Positions 52,848 to 64,000 of a stretch of 64,000 bases of DNA are shown piece by piece. The notes below the pieces were generated by a model that saw nothing but the letters and a program-made list of their open reading frames with translations, searched no databases and was not told where the DNA came from. Where the stretch lies: contig VWZL01000583.1 of the NCBI GenBank assembly GCA_013396915.1, forward strand, positions 124,001 through 188,000. Direction: 5' to 3'. Numbering within the stretch: the first letter of the stretch is position 1; the number at the start of each line of letters is the position of its first letter. The translations under genes were made by a program, and so were the position numbers. Source of the DNA: Stercorarius parasiticus (taxonomy: Eukaryota > Chordata > Aves > Charadriiformes > Stercorariidae).

Positions 52848-54613
52848 GTGAGTTTGAACAGTTCTAGAAAATGAAAATTGAGCTCTTTTATAACTAATTT
52901 GTGAATCAGGCATTCTTTCACTATCTGGAAAAATAAGATACAGGTTTAAATGCAAATTCTCAAAAAACAAATAACTCAACGGAATACATGAAATAGATTT
53001 TAATGGGAAAGATGGGAGGAAGCCAAAGTTCATAATCACACGGTGTTTTTTTCTTCCTGTCTTTCCCTACTTTTTTTCCTTCTCTCTCTTCTTTGTAAAG
53101 AGGAAAAAGAAGAGCCTTGTTTGCCTTGTCTTCAGCAATAAGCCTCATGGGGCCCATTTTGGCATGCAGCTGTGTTGTAAGATAGAGCAGTAAGTAGAAG
53201 CAAGGGCAGGAGAGGTTACTGAGGTTCAAGTTTGTGAAATATTGTGAACCTTGTGTTTTTTCTCAGATCCTTCTGCATTTCTTGTCTTTTCTTACAAAGG
53301 GCATTGGTGGTGTTTGGTTGCCAATGGTACATGAACACTGATTTAAACCAAAAACAAACAAAGAAAACCCCCAGGAAGTAGTTCTGGAATTCCTTTAATG
53401 TGGAATATACAGCCCACCTTTAGCTGTCTGAAGACAAAGTCGTACTAACATGTAATATGCTTATGAATACAAATCTTCAGTAGTAAAACAGCAGAATTGG
53501 AAGTTAGGAGTGTGATTCATACCATGAGATCACAAAGTGACTTAGTGTGTTCTTTGCATAGCAAAATTGTTTGTGACTAACCACCTTGGTTTGTTCAAAT
53601 CTGTGCTCTGATCAGCCACCTAAGCATCTCAGCAATGGTGCCCCAAGTTCTGTTACTACATACATAGTACAGTCTTTTGTACAAAAAAGAAGCCCCTTGA
53701 CCACTACCCTGTGAAATGCAAGGGGTGGAATGATATTTTCTCTGGGTAGAGGGTCAATGAAGGGGCAATAAAAATGAGAGTAATGACAAATAGATAAGGG
53801 ATATGAGTTTTAGGCCCTTTCCCAGCATCTGCTATGCAGCTATATAAATAACGGGTACTTGGGATACTCTCAGATTGAAAGTCCTGTGAAGTTCTTGAGC
53901 TTAGGCATGGTCCTTTCAGACTTGTCTTCCTGTGATTTCTAGTGTCATCGATTCACAATAGCATTTACTAGATTAGATTACAAAATTATATTTAGCAAAT
54001 ACTGCTATATAGCAATACTTCTTGCATAAAATCCATATATTTTGGCAGTTGATTCACAGTATAGAGCTGGGCTTTGATTTTTTTTCATTTATTTTTTTTT
54101 CTGGGAGTGCTCTTTTGTTCATGTTATCCTGAGCCATAAGCAACACTTCATGATAATACATTAAATACAGTAACTAGGACCTGCTATTTGCTTTCCTTCT
54201 TTGGTTGAGCATTGAGAGCAGAAATATATCTTCTATAATATAGTTTGAGAGTAGATTTTGTGCTGAGGCACAAATCCTTGTGTAATATAAGAGACATAAG
54301 TAACTCTGTATCTGTAGATAACAAGGATTTCTTGTGAGATTCAAACTTTTAATTTTTTGGACTAAAGTATTTTTGTTTTCAGTTCTTGTCATAGCTGAAT
54401 ATTCCTCATTAAAAATACCTGCAAGAAAAAAACTTCCTGCCTGGTTTTTTTGCATCCAAAAATACACAAAGGAAAAGTAATCCCAGGATGGTCTTCATTT
54501 GCATGACCTTTCTGCTTTTTCCAACATAATACCTTTAAAAATAATAGCTCTATATCTTTCTCCAAATCATTTATAAAACTGGAATATTTATAGTGTGTGT
54601 TTTTGTCTTCTAG
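52848..54613 (+). other. STXBP6 intron between second and third coding exons
   Basis: A 1,766-base intron running from GTGAGT to TTCTAG. It contains a short A/C-rich patch near 53348-53372 and T runs near 54079-54100. I see nothing else in it. Confidence 0.9.
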
Positions 54614-54779
54614 GATTCCCCAGAATTTGATTTACTATTTGAAAATGCTTTTGACCAATGGGTAGCAAGCACAGCTTCAGAAAAATGCACGTTCTTTCAG
54701 GTTCTACATCACACTTGTCAGCGATACCTTACAGACAAGAAGCCAGAATTCATCAACTGCCAATCTAAAATTATGGGAG
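54614..54779 (+). CDS. STXBP6: STXBP6 (amisyn), third coding exon, residues 96-150
   Basis: The exon of 166 bases has its acceptor TTCTAG at 54608-54613 and donor GTAAGT at 54780. It gives 55 codons plus one base. The translation begins DSPEFDLLFENAFDQWVAS and ends EFINCQSKIMG, the C-terminal helix region of the Sec3-type PH-like domain (the related Sec3/EXOC1 N-terminus has a similar EFDLxFE stretch). It leaves in phase 1, so the normal downstream exon must supply two bases to complete a Gly codon. No exon encoding the following R-SNARE-like region was found up to base 64000, so the gene is incomplete in this window. Confidence 0.95.
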
Positions 54780-54949
54780 GTAAGTCAGTCACAGCTGGAG
54801 TACTTTGTGCAGTTGGACATGAAATTATTTGCACGTGAGTTATTCTGTGTTCAAATGAGCTTGCAGCCTAATTAGATCTGGAAATCATGAGTCTGAATAT
54901 GCTGACTTCACAGTAATAAACTTCTAGACTTCAGCATTTCTCCATCAAG

Positions 54950-56400
54950 TATCACTTCACGTTCTTCTGCTATCTTTGCTTCCCTAGTCTTCAGTTCTAG
55001 AGGCAACATCCCCTGCCCGCCTTTTGTGAGAAGTTGTTCTCCTCCCTCTTCTTAGCAGCCTTGACTTCGATTTGTCTCTCTGCTTTTGTTCATCCAGAAA
55101 CATTTCTGGGTGTCGTGAAATATTTTCCACTGAAAGCCTATTCTGTATTGCCATTTCCGCAGAAGTCTGTCAAAAAGTGATTATTACTGAACTTCCCATG
55201 GATCTTTTGGAATTTATTTTGATCTTGACAGAAATCGCTCAGTTCAGAGTTTTGCAGCATTTCATAAATTGCATATCTTAAGGTGAATTTCTAGGATTAG
55301 ACTAAAAACCATCTGGTTAGGTAAAAAAAGTCTGGTGAGTATGTGAAATTGGTATTTACCATCCATGTCCCAAGCAACAAAAACTGTTTTGGGGGGAGGA
55401 TTTTTCACGTATTTCACAAAGTATTCTTTAGGAAAATAAACTGGTTTAGTTGTTCCCTTAGACTGAAATTTCTGAAAATAGTCTCCTTTTTGTCTGCTCT
55501 AAACCAGAACACTTCTAAAAACTCTTACATCTCCTGTATTCTGCACAGCTGGAATAAGTAAGTGTTTTTTCTGTTTCTCAACAAGTCTCCTAACAGTTCA
55601 TGTTTCCAAACTGTAAGAGAAGTGCAAGCTGACTTGGGATTTTGTTTAGTCGTTGTAGACATCAATTATATGGATAGCCTTACACAGTTCTCTCTGGTAA
55701 TTCTCCTCCCTCATAAATCTAAAATATGTTCCTGTACACTACTATCAGAACTATATTTCGTGCAGCCACCTTCATATGTTCTTTTTTCTGGCTGTTATTT
55801 TGTCTTGCATCCCTTTTCTGTAAAATACGAAAGGTAAACTTGAGGAAGAGGGACATCATCTCCAGTTTGATGTTTACATTTTAGCTACTGACACTGGGGT
55901 TACCACTAATTTTGCGGTCATAAGTCAGAACTGTTCTGTCAATCATCCTTTTCTCTTAATGTCTTCTCAAACTAAGAAAAAAGGCACAAAACTTTCTTGT
56001 AAACTTCCTCTCTCGTTTTTTCCCCTTCAACATTAATAGGATTTCCTTTGTTTTCTTTTTGATGTGGTGGGGAGGAGGGAGGAGCAGTTTCTGCACTGAT
56101 GGGAGATGATGTCCTTTACAATTTTTCCATTTCGTATGAAAGAAGTCTCCTATCAAGCCTTTCTTTGTCATCTGTTTCCTAATGATGCTCACTTCCGTCC
56201 TTCCTGCTGATAAATCAGTGCTAATAATTCACCACACGTTGCACATTATTTTATTCTCATAAGCTTGACCTGTCCAAAATTGAGTTCTTGATTCAATTGA
56301 CCCAAATATTAACCTTTATCTTAAACACATGTCATCACAATGGGGGAAAAAAATAAGTTACCACTGAGATTCATAAAATTCTGTTTTACTTTTGCTTTTT
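54950..56400. other. Pyrimidine-rich block, possibly an ancient non-LTR element
   Basis: Starting about 170 bases after the third coding exon, the plus strand is rich in C/T. Near 56264-56295 it contains GACCTGTCCAAAATTGAG followed by TTCTTGATT (DLSKIEFLI-like). This resembles the LSKTELLI-type segment near the reverse transcriptase C-terminus of L2/CR1-clade elements. The rest is not convincingly alignable by eye. This is a weak inference. Confidence 0.25.
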
Positions 56401-57561
56401 TAATACACATTAGACTCTACTGTGTCCAGTGAAGCATACCCACAGTCTCTCTATTGCAACTTCATAGCTAAAGTGGGCTTATTCAGCCATTCTCCCATAC
56501 CATATGGTGACTGTTTCCATATTCTTTGCCCGCGATTCTGACTGTGCACAGACACAATCCATGTGTGTACGCACACAGTACAGACTGTGGACGCAGTACA
56601 AGGTCAAGGACTAAGCAGTCTCCTCATGGATACAGTGCTTCTGCTGTTCTTCATACTGTCAGCTTCTTTTCTCACGGTAGATTACAAACTCTCTGTGGAT
56701 AAGTTTTAAATTGGACAGAAACTATAATAACTGTAAACCAAGTAGTAGTTGACCCTAAATTCCAGTAACTTTCTGTGTGTCCGCCTCATTGAGCCACGGG
56801 ATGTCTGGCAAAAAATGAGGGGGAGGGGTAATCCTCATTAGCAAATAAGCTGTATCAATTATTATACAAGGAAATGCAATCATATAATTAGAAATTGTCT
56901 TGTAATACATAAGATGAAATAGTCAGTTTAAACATCTGCTGTTCCTTTAAATATTCAGATTTATATTCTTAGTGTGATGCTCGGTTTTCTTGACAGTATT
57001 ACTGTATCTGTATTACAATTACAAGCTTTATTGGTGTGTTCATGCATACAGATAAATTCTTATTCAGTTAGAAAAGTATCATTCTGCCACCCATGCTGAT
57101 ATTTCTTGAAAACATAATTAATTGAAAAAAAATAGATGAACTACACTTTTTTTGAGTTGTGGAAAAATTCTTAGGTTTGCTATGTTGCTCAGCATTTTTC
57201 CTAATGTTCTAGTATACCTGGGGAGTATTCACTAATCTTCTTTTTGTCATCTTCAAAAGCTTTTGCTTTACTTTATATTTAAATGTATTACAATGCGTTT
57301 ATCTAGTGGAAACATGCTTCCTCCACTGATTAATAAAAATAAATGAAAAATTATCATAGCAACTTTGATATATCTCCCAATTAAAGATAGGCCTCCACAG
57401 TAATACATAATACTGTGAGTTAGTTCAGTCAGTGGGTTATGTTGGTTGATCTGTTACTCTGAGGCAAATGAAGTAATTGGTAAGTGACCAGAAGCAGCAC
57501 CATTCATTGACCTTAGAAGCTTTTCTGTGAGTTGGTAGTTGACTGGGTCAGACGCTGGGGA

Positions 57562-57995
57562 AATCATAGCAGTCATAGAATGGTTTGTGTTAGAAAGGAC
57601 CTTAAAGATCATCTAGTTCCAAACCCCCTGGTGTGGGCAGGGACACCTACCACTAGACCACGTTGCTCTAAACCCCATCCGGCCTGGCCTTGAACACTTC
57701 CAGGGAAAGGGCATCCACAACTTCTCTGGGCAACCTGTTCCAGTGCCTCACCACCCTCAAGAATTTCTTCCTAATAGCTAATCTAAATCTACCTTCTTCC
57801 AGTTTAAAACCATTACCCCTTGTCCTGTTGCTACACCCCCCCATAGAGAATCCCTCCTGATCCCTCCTGTGGGCCCCCTTTAAGTACTGGAAGGCTGCTG
57901 TAAGGTCTCCCCGGAGCCTTCTCTTCTCCAGGGAGAACAACCCCAACTCTCTCAGCCTGTCCTCACAGGAGAGGTGCTCCAGCCCTCTGATCACC
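57562..57995 (-). mobile_element. CR1 LINE 3' fragment, comparatively young
   Basis: Minus-strand CR1 3' end. The tail lies near 57562-57582 (AATCATAGCAGTCATAGAAT). On the minus strand a nearly intact ORF2 C-terminus is read through 57668-57995 with [36 protein letters not shown] and [15 protein letters not shown]. It is 5'-truncated near 57995, with the exact edge uncertain by some tens of bases. The reading frame is still open, which suggests recent insertion relative to the other copies. Confidence 0.93.
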
Positions 57996-58475
57996 CAGTC
58001 CTCATTTGAAGCCCAGGGATGGGCCAATTGTATATCAAAACCCACTTAGTCTGAAACCTGAAGTATCAGAGGTTTTTTATGGAAAATACAGCGACATCTG
58101 TTGTCGATCTCAAATTCATCCTGACTGGAAAAAGTAAGGTCCAAATGTAGCCAAGCAAACCAAAGAACATATACCTGAGAAATATATCTTGAAATGAATT
58201 AAATTCAGTTTAGAATTTGCAACTTGCTATTTTTTTGTTGTTGGTTTTGGATTTTTTTTTCTGTAAATTAGCCAAAGGAGTATATTAAAATAATTCGTAA
58301 ACCTTAGTGCAGTCAGATTATGGATGAAGCATGTCTCTTCATCCCCTTTATCAAGGTAGCCTTTGTGTTTTAGGTTATATGCTTTTTAACTTTCTGGGGG
58401 ATGTGCCATTAATATATTATTATTTTTGAATGGTTAATCAGTGTAAATTCTAATACCCTAGAAGTATTTTATTAC

Positions 58476-58550
58476 AATATATACACACGCACATATATAT
58501 GCTTATGTAATGATACAGATATGCACATCATATATGTAATATGTATCTTG
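58476..58550. repeat. Degenerate TA/CA dinucleotide-rich stretch
   Basis: AATATATACACACGCACATATATATG followed by irregular ATATGCACATCATATATG units. It is an imperfect microsatellite about 35 bases upstream of the small open frame at 58584. Confidence 0.6.
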
Positions 58551-58583
58551 TAACTAACGCATATTTTCAAAAACACAAAAAAA

Positions 58584-58745
58584 ATGCCACCAAAGAACAC
58601 TGCCTCCCAAGTGGAACTGAAGATGAAAGAACTTGAAGAGCTTGTTTACAAGCTTGCTTATCTTACTAAGACTTATTCCTTCCTAAAGGATAGGAGTGAA
58701 GAAAGTGAAATTCATGCTGTGTCTGTTTCTGCGGAAAGTGTTTAA
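58584..58745 (+). other. Small open frame of 53 codons with a heptad pattern, unrecognised
   Basis: ATG at 58584 with A at -3, stop TAA at 58743-58745. The product begins MPPKNTASQVELKMKELEEL and has hydrophobic residues V10, M14, L17, V21 and L24 at alternating 4/3 spacing, as in a short coiled coil. After the stop the same frame stays open for a further 59 codons, to the TAA at 58923-58925. I recognise no family. It could be a decayed retroelement ORF1, a retrocopy remnant or chance; 53 codons is not significant by itself. Confidence 0.25.
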
Positions 58746-61456
58746 GAGCTTAGCCGTAAGCAAATACAGGTGTCCCTGTGGAACTGCAGACCCTCTTCAT
58801 TGCCTGCCTCCTTTTACCTCCTCAAATGTGCACACACACACTTCCCCCTATGGGCCAGAGCCCTACTCCTGATTCTTTTCCTCCAGAACCATTTTTTGCT
58901 TTATTTTCATTTGAGTATCATGTAAGGATATAATCGGCAGAGTTAAATAGGCTAGACTGTTTTCTATCACTTGATTAATGACATTAGTAGTTACAGTGAT
59001 AATGAGAACAGATTAAAGGTGTGGGTGCTAATTCTGAGAACAAAGAGCAAATTCAAATTTGCGAAGACAGTAACAAGATTCCTCCCACTAGTATCTTGTA
59101 CTAAATATTTAAAGTTTGTCTTTCCTTTAGTAGAGCCCGCTTCATTGCTTACGTGCATTCTGGATGCTATTTTGGAGATGAAAGGAAAGGCCGGCATTTG
59201 GGGGTAGAGGTTTTTTTGACTGAAGTAGGAAATACTTTCCACTTTTCTATCTTTCTAACATACAGATTCTCATGCTGGAATATGTCTAATTCGGGGTATC
59301 TTTGTGTTACATTAATTGTTATTCGGTGGCCAAGGTAATCAAGATTGTATTGCTTTTACATCAGTAATGTAAAAAACAAAGTTCGAGATGAGTGGTGTGC
59401 AGAAATTGTAATCTACAGGTTGTGTTTGTTAGAAAAACTTAATTCTTGACACAACGTGAGGCTGACACCGAGGGTGAATTTGACTCTGTCATTTCTGGAT
59501 AGAACCCTGTGATACAGCATTCGAAGCTCTTTAAAGATTAATTCTGGGCCTATAAGAATAAACAGTTGCTGCCACCTTTAGATACGTATTAGAAATGCAT
59601 AATCCTTGGAAAGGAGCAAGACCTCAGGTTGAAGGAAGGTGTGACGATCTTGTTATTTTTTTTGTTTTGTTTCGGTTTAAGCTTTGTCCTACCTGTGTGC
59701 TTTGGTTTTAACAGCCATTCTGCTGAATTAACTAAAATATTCTTAGAACCCCAGAATAATGACATCTTTTGCCTCTGTAACCTTTTCTCTATGACAGCTG
59801 GCAGGAGTATTAATGGACCGTTCTTTTTCTCCTCCAAGAATATGTTGCCAATGCGAGAATGGTAATGAGCATTTATTTTTTCATAAGTTACTGCCTCAGC
59901 TTACTGCATTTCAGACCTGGTAAACATGGTGTTTACCATTCTGTGCAAGATTAATGACTGACTAAAGGAGATGAACGAAAACTTGCTGTTAGGATTTAGG
60001 ATGGGGGAAAAAAGGTTGTTCCCTTCCTTCTTCTCAGATACCTGGTCCTGGTTTCAACTCTGACATGATAGCCATTGAAAAAAGTGCGTAATTGAACATA
60101 TTCTTACAGACTTTCACTTGTAAACTAATTCTGATGCAAATGAATTTGACCACAAAAAAAAAAAGGATGAAGCATCTACCATGTTATTTTGGCAGTGTTT
60201 TGCCATTTTGAAATTACCAATCAGATGAATCTTGGCAATGTTTCTGTACAGGAACAACTAAATTTTTTACATTTGATTAAGATATTTCTTGCCATGGTAT
60301 ACCAAATGCTCAGTTGTTTACCTTAGAGAAAATAAAGGCCATTGTCAGTCTAGAGATTGAAATATTAGAAATAAATTTTCAGCTGAAAAAGACCATTTCA
60401 GGTGCATGCTTTTATGCTTTGCATGTTCATATCAAGATTAATTCTGCTTTACCATTTTTTATTTAACTGGGTGGATTTTAGTTATCTTAAGCATAAAAGC
60501 CATGTGTTGAGATTGGAATGGATAAGAATAGTTGAGTGCTTGTTCCATAGAAATATTGCATATAATCAGAGGTCTAAATTAACTTTCTAAAATGGGTATC
60601 TTGGGCAAAAAAGCACGTTATGTTCTTGTAAAATCTGTAGGGGTACATAAACTGAGAAGGGACATTTATAATTTTAAAGGTTGGTTCCTTTTTGATCTGT
60701 ATAACTAATATGAGATAATACAGAAAGCATTAAGCAATATATTTTCTTGCCTTTTTTGAAGAATGAGGGTCTATGTGAGGTGTTATCTTCAAGGTGCAGA
60801 ATCAAGGTGTCACAGAAATGGGGAATTTTTTTTTTTGTGTCAAATTATCAGATTTTAGTCTTTACAGAGCCAGAATGGAGTTCTGTGCTTTTGTAGTAAT
60901 TACTGATTCTGAAAATTCCTGGTTGGTTAGACTTTCATGAAGTACAAATATCAGTTAATATTGAAAGTATTACTGACTTAGGTTAGTATTTATGAATGTA
61001 TTAGATTAGAGTTTAAAGTTTTCAAGTTTAAATAAATTTCTCAGTTTGGAAGAGGATGAAGGTTGTGGTAATATAAAATTGATCCTAGTTAGATATTTCC
61101 TTAATTTATAGCCAGTATGCAATATACAATAATGTCCTGTCCTGGCATCAATGCCAGTATTTAAAAACATCAACAGAAGTACATTTGAAATAGAGAAGAT
61201 AAGTTTTTCTGAAAGACATTGGAGACCTGTCAGTTTGGCTCTTAATCTTTGTGCTATATATTCTCTAGACTTTAATTATTAATTTCTAATTTCTATTATT
61301 TTGACTAAACTTTAAACTTCAGTACTGTATTTTGGAGGCAGGAAGGCAAAGACATCAAAACTATATGGTGATGCTGAATCCTAGAAGAAACCAAGGTTTG
61401 TGAATGTAGTTGACTTGAAAAGGTGTCAATAATATCTTATCCTTTTTTTTTTTTAG

Positions 61457-61504
61457 TGGAACATTTATTAGCACTAAAACCAGATCAAGACAAAAAGATC
61501 AAAG
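61457..61504 (+). other. Candidate alternative STXBP6 exon (48-base cassette or start of an alternative last exon)
   Basis: The segment is preceded by a strong polypyrimidine run and acceptor (T-rich tract from about 61443, AG at 61455-61456). Joined in phase 1 to the exon ending at 54779, it reads VEHLLALKPDQDKKIK and reaches a weak donor GTAGAA at 61505. The length of 48 bases is a multiple of three, so inclusion would preserve the frame into the next exon. If the weak donor is ignored, the frame continues to a TGA at 61537-61539, giving a 27-residue tail with nine Lys or Arg. No AATAAA was seen within several hundred bases downstream. The splice sites and phase are seen in the sequence; use as an exon is inference. 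Confidence 0.3.
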
Positions 61505-62065
61505 GTAGAAAGAAAATTAAAAAACCACTTAGCTTATGAAAATCCTTACTTTAATGTGTTGCCTATGTAAAAAAATTTAAAAGATTAGGTATCTAAAGAT
61601 ATGAATATAATCTTGATTTTATTAATAGACAAAGATTGGAAGTAATCTGTTATTCTTCTGATCATCAAACAAACTAGTAATTATTGGGACTTAGGGTATG
61701 ACTTCATTGTGTAGTTACTCCAGTTTGCCTATTGCAGTAGTACATCCCTTTGAGAAGGTGGTAGTGCATGCAGCTAGACAGACCACTAGTCTGATCCACT
61801 GTGGCAGTTCTATTTACTTCTCTCCTCTATAAATCAAATACAATTGGTTTATAATGCAGTTTTACTGCACTGCTGTGGTATCTGTAGTGCATTCCAGCAC
61901 CTTTGAGTCATGAGTGTGTATTTTGTTTCACTGTATGTCTGTGCCTTAGTAAATATTTTCCTAGGAAATTGCATTTAAACTGTATGTATTGTTTATTGTG
62001 GCTTGCAAGTTACTGTACTGTCCATTTTGGTGCATTAGACTTCTTGAAAAAGGGCTTTTGTGGAA

Positions 62066-62356
62066 GAAAGGGAACAGTGTAGCATCCTGCGTCTAGGGAG
62101 GAATAACCCCATGCACTGGTACAGGTTAGGGGTTGACCTGCTGGAAGGCAGCTCTGTAGAGAGAGACCTGGGAGTCCTGGTGAAAAAGAAGGCAGCAATG
62201 TGCCCCTGTGGCCAGGAAGACCAATGATGTTCTGGGGTGCATTAAAAAGAGCATGGCCAGCAGGTTGAGGGAGGTCATCCTCATCCTGTACTCTGCCGTG
62301 GTGAGTCTGCATCTGGTGTACCGTGTCCAGTTCTGGGCTCCCGGGTTCAAGAAAGA
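62066..62356 (+). mobile_element. CR1 LINE fragment from the 3' third of ORF2
   Basis: The plus-strand translation in shifting frames gives the CR1 ORF2 segment after the reverse transcriptase core: GRNNPMHWYR, a [23 protein letters not shown] stretch, ILIL-YSAVV and a [14 protein letters not shown] end. The sequence matches CR1 layout up to a TTCAAGAAAGATT near 62356, where it stops without reaching the 3' UTR or tail. A fragment lacking both ends suggests deletion or rearrangement after insertion. At least two frameshifts are present. Confidence 0.85.
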
Positions 62357-63265
62357 TTGCCCATGTTCATGGTGACTTCAGAACTATTAAAAATGAAAAG
62401 CAGAATTGCTTCTCTTATTCTTCTCAAAAAGAAAAAAAGCAACCTTGGATGATGGCCAAATGAAATCTTTAAAAAGGAAAACTGCACCACCTGAATGCTC
62501 AGCTGTTTCAAAAACTAAAATACCCCTTCTCTTTTCTGGCAACCCAATATTTCTATGTTTCTTCTTTAGGTCAGTTACTTCATTGAATGCAGCCATTTTT
62601 CCCCATTTTTTCCCAGTCTGGAAAGTGAATGCAAGTAATAACTGCAAATAAACTACTGAAAATACCTCTATGGGACACACTTTTGTGTGAATCCAAATCA
62701 ATGTCTTAATAATTACGATCTTAAGTCCTTGAGAATGACTTTTGTATAAATTGTTAGGTTGCTTGAGGCAGGAAAATTCAGATGAAGCATTGAATAACAG
62801 TTTTTCTTAAAATGACAGCGCTACAACCATTTGACTTCATCTTGTTTGAAAATCACACAGCTACTAGCGCATTTGAAATGGGTTGCTCAGAACCATCTTC
62901 TGCTTAAAGAATATATATTTTTTTCAGAGTATCTTCTTGTTATCATTTTGAATTTTGATTCTTTCCAGTTTCAGTCACAAAGGATAGGACTTGATCTGTT
63001 TCCAGAATTCTTGATCATCTGGGGAAAAAAACCTATATGCCATATTTTTCATAAACAATCCCTTTCAAATTCAAAAGACAATGACATTACTATACATCTG
63101 AATTAAGTAAATACGAAGTGTAAGTTATATTGTCCAGCATTGCTTTCATTCCAAAAGTAATTCTAAATTTAGTACAGCATAGTCCTTCATAACTAGCAGG
63201 AATTCATTAGTGTTTACATTTTCAGTCTTCTGTACTTTACACAGATAAGAAAAGTTCAGTATATA

Positions 63266-64000
63266 TGTGGAATGCATGGAGCTCCACCTGGGGATGGATG
63301 AAGAGCCAACAGAGTTATGGGTCAAGATTAAAGGGAATGCAGGGGCAGGTGACGTTACAGTGTGGGTCTGTCTGCTACAGGCCACCTGACCAGGATGATT
63401 GAGCGGATGAGGCTTTCTATAGACAGACAGGAGTGGCATCGTGTTCACAGGCCCTGGTCCTCATAGGGGACTTCAAACGCCCTGGTATTTGTTGGAGGGA
63501 CAACACAGCAAGGCACAAGCAATACAGATAGTTCTGGGAATGTGTTGATGACAGCTTCCTCCTCCAAGTGGTAGAGGAGCCAAGGAAGAGAAGAACTATG
63601 CTGGACCTCCTGACCAACAAGGAGGAGCTAATGGGGAATGTCAAGCTCAAGGGTAGCCTTGGCTGCAGTGATCATGAAATGGTAGAGTTCAAGATCCTTG
63701 GGGCAGCGGGGAGAGTGTGCAGCAAGCTCACTACCCTGGACTTCAGGAGAGCAGACTTTGGCCTCTTCAGAGATCTGCTTGGTAGGGTTTCATGGGTTAT
63801 AGCACTGGAGGGGAGAGGGGCTCAAGGAAGCTGGTTAGTACTCAAGGACCACCTCCTCCAAGCTTGGGAGCGGTGTATCCCAAGAAAGAAGAAGTCAGGC
63901 AAAGAAGCCAGGAGGCCTGCATGGATGAACAAGGAGTTCCTGGACATACTCAAAAGCAAAAAGGAGGCCTACAGAGGGTGGAAGCAAGGACAGGTAGCCT
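63266..64000 (+). mobile_element. CR1 LINE, ORF2 endonuclease region onward, cut by window end
   Basis: From about 63266 the plus strand follows CR1 ORF2 closely: CATGGAGCTCCACCTGGGGA, the YRPPD region, GACTTCAAACGCCCTGG (GDFNHP-type endonuclease motif), TGTTGGAGGGACAACAC (CWRDN), LGCSDHEMVEF near 63657-63691, and the basic region at 63880-63960 that precedes the reverse transcriptase. Similarity continues to the last base, so the element extends beyond 64000. Small indels break the frame between about 63310 and 63480, so this copy is not an intact ORF2. It is 5'-truncated inside the endonuclease. Confidence 0.93.

Larger units (their letters stand above)
54780..64000 (+). other. STXBP6 intron after the third coding exon (continues past the window)
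   Basis: Starts with a consensus donor GTAAGT. It contains the pyrimidine-rich block at 54950-56400, the CR1 copy at 57562-57995, the small coiled-coil-like open frame at 58584, the candidate exon at 61457 and two CR1 pieces at 62066 and 63266. The stretches 56400-57561, 58926-61456 and 62357-63265 show nothing I can name. Confidence 0.75.

Noticed and set aside
57668..58045. 125-codon minus-strand frame as a host gene
   Set aside because: It is the CR1 ORF2 C-terminus ([19 protein letters not shown] and [10 protein letters not shown]).
63146..63650. Minus-strand frames of 77-100 codons
   Set aside because: They lie largely antisense to the plus-strand CR1 endonuclease region or in plain intron and show no family signature.
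1..64000. tRNA, rRNA, snRNA, CRISPR array, endogenous virus or LTR element
   Set aside because: I looked for A/B-box-like tRNA sequence, repeat-spacer patterns, paired LTRs and retroviral protein motifs and found none that I could support.

Overview
This is a window from a bird nuclear genome. It carries many fragments of CR1, the dominant avian LINE, with the characteristic 3' tail built on ATTCTATG. I saw no mammal-type SINE or L1 and no bacterial gene organisation. Base composition is AT-rich and intronic, with no CpG island. Three single N positions (2724, 22842, 32322) and a 12-base N run (38264-38275) show that this is a draft assembly.

I recognise one protein-coding gene, STXBP6 (amisyn, syntaxin-binding protein 6), on the + strand. 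Three consecutive coding exons lie in the window: 4120-4273 (start codon and first 51 residues), 52717-52847 (44 residues) and 54614-54779 (55 residues). Their splice phases fit exactly (phase 1, then 0, then 1) and together they encode the first 150 residues of a protein known to be about 210 residues long. This is essentially the whole N-terminal PH-like, Sec3-type phosphoinositide-binding domain. The exon or exons for the C-terminal R-SNARE-like coiled coil were not found and must lie beyond base 64000. No promoter is seen, so the first non-coding exon is presumably upstream of base 1.

Layout: 1-4087 is intron upstream of the first coding exon. 4274-52716 is one intron of about 48.4 kb. 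52848-54613 is a 1.8 kb intron. From 54780 to the end is the next intron. The introns hold CR1 pieces in both orientations: minus at about 733, 5494, 18113, 18858 and 57562; plus at about 35190, 62066 and 63266 (the last runs off the end). They also hold strongly strand-asymmetric A/C or G/T low-complexity tracts, homopolymer T runs and a few short tandem or inverted repeats.

The observation most worth following up is a phase-compatible candidate exon at 61457 inside the last intron. It could act as a 48-base cassette that lengthens the linker between the PH-like and SNARE parts. If read through, it could be an alternative last exon giving a SNARE-less amisyn with a lysine-rich tail. I found no CRISPR, tRNA, rRNA or viral gene and no evidence of a novel multi-gene system.
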